The notes: a model not told the origin generated them from the sequence alone. A stretch of 5,678 nt of DNA from JAWBOW01 sp038825775 (GCA_038825775.1 JAWBOW010000047.1:1-5678), one strand, 5' to 3'; positions 1 to 5,036 are shown, counted from the first letter of the stretch. A program made the numbers and translations.

Positions 1-294
1 ATAGGCCCCTTAGAAGGAATGGTTCATGTTTCACAAACAATGGATGATTATGTAAGTTTCAGCAAGGATAAAGTGCTTCTTGGAAAACAAACCAAACATT
101 CTTTAAAGATTAACGACCTCTGCAGGGCTAGGATTATAGCAATAAGTTATAAGGACATAAATAATCCAAAGATTGGACTAACAATGAGGCAAGAAGGACT
201 TGGAAAATTGGAATGGATTTATGAAGAAAAGAAGAAATCAGGAAATGTTGAAGAGGAAAAAGAAAATTCAAAAAAAGCAACTAAGAAAAAATAA
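1..294 (+). CDS. rpo7: DNA-directed RNA polymerase subunit Rpo7 (RpoE'), C-terminal part
   Basis: This is the 3' end of the gene for Rpo7, the archaeal counterpart of eukaryotic Rpb7, which with Rpo4 forms the stalk of RNA polymerase and binds emerging RNA. The frame is open from base 1 to the TAA at 292-294, giving 97 residues of a protein usually about 190 long; the N-terminal half lies outside the window, so the first ATG (base 19) is internal. The visible part is the S1/OB-fold RNA-binding domain, starting IGPLEGMVHVSQTMDDYVSF and ending in the family's hallmark LTMRQEGLGKLEWI (about residues 60-73 of this fragment). After it comes a Lys/Glu-rich tail of about 24 residues that is probably disordered. 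spt4 follows after 13 nt, the standard archaeal order, so the two are probably co-transcribed. Confidence 0.95.
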   Translation: MGPLEGMVHVSQTMDDYVSFSKDKVLLGKQTKHSLKINDLCRARIIAISYKDINNPKIGLTMRQEGLGKLEWIYEEKKKSGNVEEEKENSKKATKKK

Positions 295-307
295 GAAGGT
301 GTGTTGA

Positions 308-490
308 ATGAAAAAGGTTTGCAAAAAGTGCAAAATATTTTTTGAAAAGGAAAAGTGTCCTATTTGCTCTGGAACAGATTTTAGCATGAATTGGCAGGGC
401 AAAATATTTGTTATTGATCCTTCAAAATCAGAGATTGCAAAAAAACTTGAGTTCAAAGATAAAGGAGAGTATGCTATAAGGGTTAAATAA
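308..490 (+). CDS. spt4: Transcription elongation factor Spt4 (RpoE'')
   Basis: Spt4 is a small zinc protein that pairs with Spt5 (archaeal NusG homologue) to form a processivity clamp factor on elongating RNA polymerase. The 60-residue product has the usual length for archaea. Its zinc site is visible as CxxC at C5/C8 and CxxC at C17/C20. The Spt5-binding core follows, with the family-typical run FVIDPSKSEIAKKLEF and the ending GEYAIRVK. The ATG at 308 is preceded by AAGGTG (296-301) six bases upstream, a good archaeal ribosome-binding site, and this site begins directly after the rpo7 stop. In many archaea a GTP-dependent dephospho-CoA kinase gene (DUF359) follows spt4; here rps24e follows instead after a 68-bp spacer. 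Confidence 0.96.
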   Translation: MKKVCKKCKIFFEKEKCPICSGTDFSMNWQGKIFVIDPSKSEIAKKLEFKDKGEYAIRVK

Positions 491-521
491 AAAAATTTAA
501 GAAAGTTTAGCATAAATAAAA

Positions 522-544
522 ATATGATAAGATATATGATAAGA
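522..544 (+). repeat. 11-bp tandem direct repeat in the rps24e leader
   Basis: ATATGATAAGA occurs twice (522-532 and 534-544) with a 12-bp period, just before the AAGGTGG ribosome-binding site (546-552) of rps24e. It fills much of the 68-bp spt4-rps24e spacer. It could be a protein-binding site, a small duplication or simple AT-rich sequence. A weak TATA-like stretch (CATAAATAAA, 511-520) lies just upstream, but I do not call a promoter there. Confidence 0.5.
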
Positions 545-558
545 CAAGGTGGTTTTTT

Positions 559-876
559 ATGGAGTTTAAGATTTTGGAAAAAAGGGATACGAGATTGTTA
601 AAAAGGGTTTATGTTAAAGCAAAGATTACTTTTGATGGTAAAACACCTTCAAGAGAAGAGGTTAAGTCAGAACTTTCAAAATTTTTAGGGGTTAATCCTA
701 ATGTTATGATAATTAAGAAGATAAGAAAGGTTTTTGGGTTAAAAGAAGTTGTTGTTGAAGCTCATATTTATGACAGTGAAGATGATTTAAAGAAATTTGA
801 GCAGAAGAGTTTGCTTATTAGGGCTGGAATCATAAAAAAGAATAAGGATTCAAGCTCCTCCTCAGAAAAAAAGTAA
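559..876 (+). CDS. rps24e: Small-subunit ribosomal protein eS24
   Basis: eS24 is a 30S subunit protein shared by archaea and eukaryotes and absent from bacteria. The 105-residue product shows the family pattern: an N-terminal strand region (MEFKILEKRDTRLLKRVYV), the signature TPSREEVKSELSKFLGV (about residues 29-45), the central VMIIKKIRKVFGLKEVVVEA segment (49-68), and the AHIYDSEDDLKKFE helix (68-81) seen in most homologues. A short basic and Ser-rich extension (five consecutive Ser) ends the protein and is probably disordered. The ATG at 559 sits six bases after AAGGTGG (546-552), a strong ribosome-binding site. rps27ae follows after 38 nt, the usual archaeal pairing, so the two are probably translated from one mRNA. 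Confidence 0.95.
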   Translation: MEFKILEKRDTRLLKRVYVKAKITFDGKTPSREEVKSELSKFLGVNPNVMIIKKIRKVFGLKEVVVEAHIYDSEDDLKKFEQKSLLIRAGIIKKNKDSSSSSEKK

Positions 877-914
877 TAATATAATAGAAATAAAAAAATA
901 AGAATGGTGATTTT

Positions 915-1100
915 ATGGCGAAAGATACAAAAGTTAAGGATAAGAAAAAAATTCAAAGTTATGTTTACTATTCAGCATCAGGGGATAAGATTGAGAGAAA
1001 GAGAAGATTTTGTCCAAAGTGTGGGGTTGGTTACTTCTTAGCAGAGCATAAAGACAGATACACTTGTGGACATTGTGGTTATACAGAATTCAAAAAGTAA
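915..1100 (+). CDS. rps27ae: Small-subunit ribosomal protein eS31 (S27ae)
   Basis: eS31 is a zinc-binding 30S protein; in eukaryotes it is made as a ubiquitin fusion, while in archaea, as here, it stands alone. The 61 residues are a typical archaeal length. A Lys-rich N-terminal stretch leads to YYSASGDKIERKRRFCPKCG, with the zinc ligands C33/C36 and, after KDRYT, C51/C54 in CGHCG. All four cysteines are present. The start at 915 follows GGTGAT (906-911) with three bases between, a close match to the archaeal 16S rRNA 3' end. It is the last + strand gene of this block; the next gene is convergent and ends 30 bp away. Confidence 0.96.
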   Translation: MAKDTKVKDKKKIQSYVYYSASGDKIERKRRFCPKCGVGYFLAEHKDRYTCGHCGYTEFKK

Positions 1101-1130
1101 ATTCTAATAGATTTTATAAGAGTTTTTACT
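1101..1130 (+). terminator. Probable T-rich termination zone after rps27ae
   Basis: The 30 bp between the stop of rps27ae and the stop of the convergent gene contain TTTT (1112-1115) and TTTTT (1123-1127) on the + strand, with further T-rich sequence past 1130. Archaeal RNA polymerase terminates at oligo-T runs without needing a hairpin, and none is seen. Placement follows from position and composition only. Confidence 0.45.
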
Positions 1131-1961
1131 TTATTTGTTGTCCTTATTCTTTTCTTTAAAATTCAAGTATTCTTTAAAATTTTGCTTTAAATTTTTACAT
1201 ATTCTTTCAAAAATAGCTCTTTCGTAAGGAACAAATACAAAGAAAGAGGTTTTTACTGTATAATTGAAGAATTCATATGCCTCGTTTGAAAGCATTTCTT
1301 GAATGTTTTTTCCATCAAAAATTGTGCCTGCTAAAGAAGATTCTATATCTAAAAAATAGTCGATTGTGTCATAAAAAGAAATTTCTGTAATGAATTCTCC
1401 TATCTTATCGTGCTTGTAAATCATATAATCTAAAATTCTCGCACTCTCTTTGTTTATTAAAAAATAATAATTTCCTTCCTCTGCACTATTCTTAAATTCT
1501 TCAACAGATTTTTTATTATCCTCTACTATCTTAAAATTCAAGTATTCTAAAAAACCAAGTTTTTCTTCAAGGTTTGTTCTAACTTGATGAATAAAATCAT
1601 CGTTTTCTAATAATTTTGTTAAATTCTCATTCTTTGAATAAATCGCTGTGTCCCTTGTTATTCTTTCATACCTATGAAGAGCGTATTCAAAATTCTTTTT
1701 GTTTATTTGAAGTTTTGGAAGAAGAGTGTTTAGTAAGTGATAAGTTAGTATTGCTGTTTCACTATAGTATCCATACTTCTTACTTTTTTTGATAAGAAGT
1801 TCATTAAAAGTTTTGTCTTCTTTAAGATAATCTTGTATAAAATTAAGGATTTCTATTTTATTCTCCAAATATAAATTTTTTATTTGTTCAATAATTAAAA
1901 CAGAATAATCTTCACCTAATTCAGCATATTTAAGTGGTTTTATTATTGTCTTTTCAGCCAT
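1131..1961 (-). CDS. Uncharacterised soluble helical protein, 276 aa
   Basis: I do not recognise this protein. From the ATG at 1961 it has 276 residues. An in-frame TTG nine bases upstream would add three residues, but that TTGG coincides with the only ribosome-binding-like sequence, so ATG is preferred. The composition is rich in Lys, Glu, Asn, Tyr and Phe with one Cys (C255). There is no signal peptide, membrane segment or metal motif. It appears mainly alpha-helical. Notable stretches are YGYYSETAILTYHLL (63-77), HRYERITRDTAIYS (96-109), the Asp/Tyr-rich YDTIDYFLDIESSLAGTIFD (197-216) and VPYERAIFERI (244-254). The hexapeptide EYLNFK occurs at 139-144 and 264-269. Base composition and codon style match its neighbours, giving no sign of transfer. 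It lies downstream of the coiled-coil gene with a 111-bp gap that holds possible promoters, so it is probably its own unit. Confidence 0.8.
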   Translation of the reverse strand: MAEKTIIKPLKYAELGEDYSVLIIEQIKNLYLENKIEILNFIQDYLKEDKTFNELLIKKSKKYGYYSETAILTYHLLNTLLPKLQINKKNFEYALHRYERITRDTAIYSKNENLTKLLENDDFIHQVRTNLEEKLGFLEYLNFKIVEDNKKSVEEFKNSAEEGNYYFLINKESARILDYMIYKHDKIGEFITEISFYDTIDYFLDIESSLAGTIFDGKNIQEMLSNEAYEFFNYTVKTSFFVFVPYERAIFERICKNLKQNFKEYLNFKEKNKDNK

Positions 1962-1984
1962 AAAAACCAACTTTTTGAAATTTA

Positions 1985-2036
1985 CTATTTAAAAATGAAA
2001 ATTCTTAAATGGTTGTTGATTTTCTTATTTTTATAA
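1985..2036 (-). promoter_or_regulatory. Candidate promoter region of the 276-aa gene
   Basis: Two TATA-like elements read on the - strand upstream of the ATG at 1961. TTATAAAAATA (2036-2026) would place the start site near 2005 and leave a leader of about 44 nt. TTTTTAAATAG (1995-1985) is centred about 29 bp before the ATG and would give a nearly leaderless mRNA. In such AT-rich spacer DNA neither is certain. The weak ribosome-binding sequence (TTGG only) fits the second, nearly leaderless option. Confidence 0.4.
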
Positions 2037-2047
2037 TTTTTGTTTTT

Positions 2048-2075
2048 TAGAATAAGTAAAATAAACTTTATTCTA
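2048..2075 (-). other. Inverted repeat at the 3' end of the coiled-coil gene
   Basis: TAGAATAAGT (2048-2057) and ACTTTATTCTA (2065-2075) are complementary with one bulged base and a 7-nt loop. On the - strand the stem begins with the TAG stop codon of the coiled-coil gene. It is followed by A-rich rather than T-rich sequence, so it is not a classical terminator. It may protect the mRNA 3' end or be an AT-rich coincidence. Confidence 0.4.
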
Positions 2076-2966
2076 TTCTTGATTTTCTTCTTCCATTTTT
2101 TGGAATATGAGCAAATCTTCTGTAGTTAATTTTTCGCCACGCTTTATTTTCTCCAAAACAATTTGTTCTTTTCTCTTCAATTCTTCAAGTTCCCTCTCTC
2201 TTTCTTTGTTAATTATTTCTAACTTTTCATCCTTAACCTTTTTTCTTATTTCATTGCTTTCAGTTAATTTTTCCTTAAGCTTAGAATTTACCTCATTAAA
2301 TTCTCTCTTATACTTTAAGAAGTTTTCAAAGCATTCCTTCTCTTTTACCCTTAATTCGTCTATCTGCTTTGAATACTCTAACATTTCCTCATGTTTCTTT
2401 TGCGATTCTTGTGCTATGTTTTGTATGCTTCTATGCAATTCCCTACTACTCGCTTTAAGTTTCTTTATTTGGTCCTCTAGAGCGTATATTCTTTTAAGAA
2501 TATCAGTTACGTCCTTTAGAGAATCATAAATCTTTTTCTTCTCTTTTATTATCTTAACAAGCTTCTTTTCTTTTTCTAAAGAAAGTGCTTCTGTCTCTAT
2601 TTTGAATTCTAAAGCATCTATCTGTTTTTTAATCTTCTCAGGATTTTCTTTAATACCAAGTTTTTTTGAAATCTCGTCCTTTTTCTTTCTTTCTTCCTTT
2701 ACTTGAAGTATGAGTTGTTTTACATTATTGTTTATTTCGTCTCTCTTCTTTTTTAATTCCTTAACCTTTCCAGTAAGTTCATCCCTCTTTGCTTTACATT
2801 CCTTAATGTTTTTTATTAGTTCAGCTATTTTATTGCTATACTCTGTTTTCTTCTTAAACCACGCTTCCTTTTGTTCTCCTAATTCGTTAAGTTTTCTTTT
2901 TAATTCCAACAATTCCTTTCTTAACTCGTTCAGTTTTTTATAGTCCTCGGATGTGTTATTCTCCAT
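2073..2966 (-). CDS. Coiled-coil protein, COG1340-like
   Basis: The 297-residue product is almost entirely Lys/Glu/Leu heptad-like coiled coil from about residue 8 to 275. A central conserved-looking break reads IDALEFKIETEALSLEKEKK, and the C-terminus reads RGEKLTTEDLLIFQKM. These two landmarks match my memory of the archaeal COG1340 coiled-coil family, in which an L-E-x-K-x-x-T-x-x-L-S-x-x-x-E segment and a GxxLTxEE-like tail recur; the biochemical role is not established. No membrane segment or enzymatic motif is visible. The start is set at the ATG at 2966, preceded by AGTGGT (2976-2971); in-frame TTG (2990) and GTG (2975) codons further upstream are less likely starts. It follows rpl12 by 40 nt, so it may share readthrough from the stalk operon, which hints at a translation-linked role (inference). 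Confidence 0.85.
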   Translation of the reverse strand: MENNTSEDYKKLNELRKELLELKRKLNELGEQKEAWFKKKTEYSNKIAELIKNIKECKAKRDELTGKVKELKKKRDEINNNVKQLILQVKEERKKKDEISKKLGIKENPEKIKKQIDALEFKIETEALSLEKEKKLVKIIKEKKKIYDSLKDVTDILKRIYALEDQIKKLKASSRELHRSIQNIAQESQKKHEEMLEYSKQIDELRVKEKECFENFLKYKREFNEVNSKLKEKLTESNEIRKKVKDEKLEIINKERERELEELKRKEQIVLEKIKRGEKLTTEDLLIFQKMEEENQE

Positions 2967-2981
2967 CTTTACCACTAAATT

Positions 2982-3000
2982 AAAAATCAAAAAATAAAAA
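2982..3000 (-). terminator. Oligo-T terminator candidate after rpl12
   Basis: On the - strand, just past the rpl12 stop, the sequence is TTTTTATTTTTTGATTTTT: T5, T6 and T5 broken by single A or GA. Clustered oligo-T is the known intrinsic termination signal of archaeal RNA polymerase. Its place at the end of the stalk operon suggests that the coiled-coil gene 16 bp further on gets only partial readthrough. No TATA box is evident for that gene. Confidence 0.5.
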
Positions 3001-3006
3001 TATTAA

Positions 3007-3303
3007 TTAACCGAACAAAGCACCGAGCCCTGCTGCTGCTTTTTCCTCATCAATCTTTTCTTCTTTCTTCTCTTCCTTTTTCTCTTCCTTCTTTTCTTCT
3101 TTCTTTTCTGCAGGAGCTGCTTGCATTGTCTGTGCTTTTGAGATTACCTCATCAATATTAACTCCTTCCAAAGAAGATACTATTGCTTTTATCTTGCTAT
3201 TGTCAGGAGTTATACCTGCAGCCTCTAAAACCTTTTTCATAGATTCTTCACTTATATTTTTTCCTGCTTTGTGCAAAAGCATTGCAGCATATATGTATTC
3301 CAT
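3007..3303 (-). CDS. rpl12: Large-subunit stalk protein L12 (archaeal P1, aL12)
   Basis: Archaeal L12 forms dimers that attach through their N-termini to uL10 and use a flexible hinge and C-terminal tail to recruit translational GTPases. The 98-residue product has the standard MEYIYAAMLLHKAGKNI opening, a helical dimerisation domain to about residue 61, and an Ala/Pro turn. A hinge follows that is four perfect KKEE units (67-82), and then the GTPase-recruiting tail AAAGLGALFG (89-98). The ATG at 3303 is chosen because the family begins MEYxYA and because GAGGTGG (3315-3309) sits five bases upstream; the in-frame GTG at 3312 lies inside that site. It is the last gene of the uL1-uL10-L12 operon, 33 nt after rpl10. 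Confidence 0.97.
   Translation of the reverse strand: MEYIYAAMLLHKAGKNISEESMKKVLEAAGITPDNSKIKAIVSSLEGVNIDEVISKAQTMQAAPAEKKEEKKEEKKEEKKEEKIDEEKAAAGLGALFG
3054..3109. repeat. 56-bp pyrimidine/purine tract encoding the KKEE hinge
   Basis: The + strand is uninterrupted pyrimidine from 3054 to 3109. The - strand coding sense is therefore all purine (GAA, GAG, AAA and AAG codons with AGAT at the end). The core, 3058-3105, consists of four 12-bp units coding KKEE, with synonymous differences between units. Such repeats can change length by slippage, and long purine mirror tracts can form triplex DNA. Confidence 0.8.
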
Positions 3304-3336
3304 TTTGGCCACCTCGAAATTCTTTAAAATTTTTTA

Positions 3337-4206
3337 TTATTCCTTAACAATTTTTTCTGAGAGAGCAAAAGCTTGTGATTGACTTTCTGCAATTAAATTT
3401 ATTATGCTTTCCTTTGTTAAAATATTTGCACTTAATGCTAGGGATCTTGCTTGAGTTTCGGCTTTAACGATTAATAACTCTGCTGTTTCTTTTGTAATGT
3501 AATCTATACTTAATGCAAGATTTAATCCTTCAACATATACTTTTCTAAGCATATCACTAACCTTATCTGCTGTTAAGCTAAGAGTATCAGGCAGGAAGAT
3601 CTCTCCATTCTCATACGCTGCTATCATTTCAAGCCCTATTCTCATTGGGGTTATTCCTAATTTGGCAAGAACGCTTGCAACTCTTTCATTTATTTTCTCT
3701 CCTTTTCTCACAATTATTTTTTCTTCTTTTATTGCTATCTTTCCATCCTCTATGCCAGTCTTTAATCCAATTGATGACAACTCGCTGATTATTGGTCCTG
3801 GCGAAAATGGTGTTTTACCCTTTTCGATCTTTATATCCTCTGGTGCTAATTGTCCTGGCTTTGCAGGTGCATAAGAAATATTCTCTGTTAGAATCTTGCT
3901 GAGTTTGAAAGGGTTTTCTTTTGAGAACAATAGTGCAGGCATTCCTTTTAGGTATTTTTCTAGTTCTCTTATGTTTTTTCTTTCATTTTCTGCTTGCTCA
4001 AATGCCTTTTTTATTATTCTCTTTTTACTCATTCTCACAATTACTTTTCCCCTTAATAATGATTTAAGTTTTTGAAGCTGAGAAGCAGGCATGTTTTCCA
4101 TGTTAACAATTCCAATTACAGGATTCTCCTTGATTAACTTTAAAAGTTCCTTAACTTCTTCCTTTTTTCTTTCTGAAATATGAGGTTTATAATTTTCAGG
4201 TTTCAT
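3337..4206 (-). CDS. rpl10: Large-subunit ribosomal protein uL10 (acidic P0), lacking the C-terminal tail
   Basis: uL10 anchors the stalk to 23S rRNA and carries the L12 dimers. The 289-residue product shows the N-terminal rRNA-binding domain (NPVIGIVNMENMPASQLQKL, 28-47; LRGKVIVRMSKKRIIKKA, 51-68). It then has the archaeal/eukaryotic insertion domain (PAKPGQLAPEDI, 114-125; KTPFSPGPIISEL, 131-143; LAKLGITPMRIGLEM, 180-194). The helical spine has three similar L12-docking units at about 229-240, 254-266 and 279-289, so three dimers could bind. It then stops at EKIVKE followed by TAA TAA. Archaeal P0 is usually about 40-60 residues longer, with an Ala/Glu hinge and a GLGALFG-like end; both are absent. 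The ATG at 4206 follows AAGGTGAG (4218-4211), which overlaps the uL1 stop codon and suggests translational coupling. Confidence 0.95.
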   Translation of the reverse strand: MKPENYKPHISERKKEEVKELLKLIKENPVIGIVNMENMPASQLQKLKSLLRGKVIVRMSKKRIIKKAFEQAENERKNIRELEKYLKGMPALLFSKENPFKLSKILTENISYAPAKPGQLAPEDIKIEKGKTPFSPGPIISELSSIGLKTGIEDGKIAIKEEKIIVRKGEKINERVASVLAKLGITPMRIGLEMIAAYENGEIFLPDTLSLTADKVSDMLRKVYVEGLNLALSIDYITKETAELLIVKAETQARSLALSANILTKESIINLIAESQSQAFALSEKIVKE

Positions 4207-4216
4207 TTATCTCACC

Positions 4217-4867
4217 TTACTCTAATTTCACAGGAGGACTCATTGTTAATTTTAACAAAACACCTCTTATGTTATTTTTTCCTCCTGGTAAATTATGAAC
4301 CACATACTCATAAACTGCTGTTATGTTTTCTGCTAAGTCCTCATCACTCATCTTTTCTGTTCCAACTAAAACTTGAACCATCGGATTCTTTTTTATTGAT
4401 ATCTTAACAGTATTTTTTAATTTTGAAACGATTGGCTTTAACGCTGCCTTTGGTGGAAAAATGCTTCCTGCTTTTGGGTTTGGCATTTTTCCTCTGGGAG
4501 CTAAAACCTTACCAAAAACAGAAGCTACTTGAGGCATAATATTTGCTTGAGCTATGAAGAAATCATATTCTCTAGCTATTTTTCTCATTAATCTTGTATT
4601 CTTAGCATAATCCTCAAGTTCCTTGTCAAGTATTACTTTCTCACAATTATTCTTTGCTTCTTCGTATGTTTCTAAACCAACAAAAGCACATACCTTAAAG
4701 TTTTTTCCTAATGGTTTTGGAAGTGTTAAGAATAATTCTTTTTGATTTTCTGTTTTTTTCAAATCAATATTTTTTAGAAGTATTATTAAATCAACGCTTT
4801 GCTCAAAATTTCTCTTTTTTGAATTCCTAAGCTCTTTAAGAGCAGATATTATTTTTGTTTTTTCCAT
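4217..4867 (-). CDS. rpl1: Large-subunit ribosomal protein uL1
   Basis: uL1 forms the mobile L1 stalk at the ribosomal E site and in many organisms represses its own operon. From the ATG at 4867 it has 216 residues, normal for archaea; the in-frame GTG at 4876 belongs to the ribosome-binding region. Domain I includes KKRNFEQSVDL (17-27), with the RNA-contacting Phe at 21. Domain II carries the L1 signature FGKVLAPRGKMPNP (118-131), and the chain returns to domain I with NNIRGVLLKLTMSPPVKLE. The Thr-Met-Gly triad that contacts RNA in studied L1 proteins reads Thr-Met-Ser here (codons ACA ATG AGT). It is the first gene of the operon, with rpl10 starting 10 nt after its stop. The leader carries a predicted uL1 target. 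Confidence 0.97.
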   Translation of the reverse strand: MEKTKIISALKELRNSKKRNFEQSVDLIILLKNIDLKKTENQKELFLTLPKPLGKNFKVCAFVGLETYEEAKNNCEKVILDKELEDYAKNTRLMRKIAREYDFFIAQANIMPQVASVFGKVLAPRGKMPNPKAGSIFPPKAALKPIVSKLKNTVKISIKKNPMVQVLVGTEKMSDEDLAENITAVYEYVVHNLPGGKNNIRGVLLKLTMSPPVKLE

Positions 4868-4870
4868 AAA

Positions 4871-4920
4871 AATCACACCCTCCTACTCTTATGTTAAGTA
4901 GTCTCAGGGCAATCCTGATT
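4871..4920 (-). promoter_or_regulatory. Predicted uL1-binding autoregulatory structure in the rpl1 leader
   Basis: Read on the - strand, the leader folds as three stacked helices. AATCA (4920-4916) pairs with TGATT (4875-4871), GCCC (4910-4907) with GGGT (4880-4877), and CTACT (4901-4897) with AGTAG (4887-4883), closed by a 9-nt loop. The internal loop between the upper two helices is TGAGA (4906-4902) opposite GA (4882-4881). This matches the known L1 target layout of GA facing a purine-rich GAGAAA or GUGAAA strand between two helices, as I recall from the Methanococcus L1 mRNA and 23S helices 76-77. The Shine-Dalgarno AGGAGG (4884-4879) lies inside the structure, so bound uL1 should block initiation. 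The fold was made by eye, without thermodynamic calculation. Confidence 0.75.
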
Positions 4921-4941
4921 TTAGTAAGTGGTTTTTAGTTC

Positions 4942-4952
4942 TATTTATAAAG
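4942..4952 (-). promoter_or_regulatory. Promoter of the rpl1-rpl10-rpl12 operon
   Basis: CTTTATAAATA on the - strand is a near-ideal archaeal TATA box, preceded by the purine-rich AAAAGGAAAG (4962-4953) as a BRE-like element. The usual spacing of about 26 bp from the box centre puts the start site near 4920, so the mRNA would begin almost exactly at the first paired base of the uL1-target structure. The leader would be about 54 nt. Confidence 0.8.
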
Positions 4953-4978
4953 CTTTCCTTTTTTGAAGTTCTTATAAC

Positions 4979-4997
4979 TTGATTTTAATAAAATCAA
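4979..4997. promoter_or_regulatory. 19-bp palindrome between the divergent promoters
   Basis: TTGATTTTA and TAAAATCAA form perfect 9-bp arms around a single central A. The site lies about 27 bp upstream of the rpl1 TATA box and about 40 bp upstream of the TATA box of the divergent nucleotidyltransferase gene. Size and symmetry fit an operator for a dimeric regulator, but AT-rich spacers make chance palindromes fairly common. Confidence 0.45.
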
Positions 4998-5036
4998 ATA
5001 TTCAAAATTTAAGCAAAAAGCATAAAAAACAATAAA

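Noticed and set aside
524..601. 25-codon upstream frame (MIRYMIRQGG...) overlapping the rps24e start
   Set aside because: No ribosome-binding site precedes its ATGs, it arises from the ATGATAAGA direct repeat, and nothing supports translation.
2048..2075. Hairpin as a bacterial-type intrinsic terminator for the coiled-coil gene
   Set aside because: On the transcribed strand it is AT-only in most of the stem and followed by A-rich sequence, not a T run. It is kept only as an inverted repeat.
2107..2943. Open frames on the + strand opposite the coiled-coil gene, Ser/Phe/Leu-rich and membrane-like
   Set aside because: They are the antisense reading of Lys/Glu-rich codons (TTC, TTT, CTT), have no ribosome-binding site or promoter, and overlap a well-supported gene.
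3313..3336. Possible frameshifted remnant of the uL10 tail in the rpl10-rpl12 spacer
   Set aside because: The spacer is AT-rich, contains consecutive stop codons and the rpl12 ribosome-binding site, and encodes no acidic hinge or GLGALFG-like motif in any frame.
3662..3874. Hydrophobic open frame opposite rpl10
   Set aside because: It lies inside the uL10 gene in antisense, has no initiation signals, and arises from the reverse of conserved uL10 codons.
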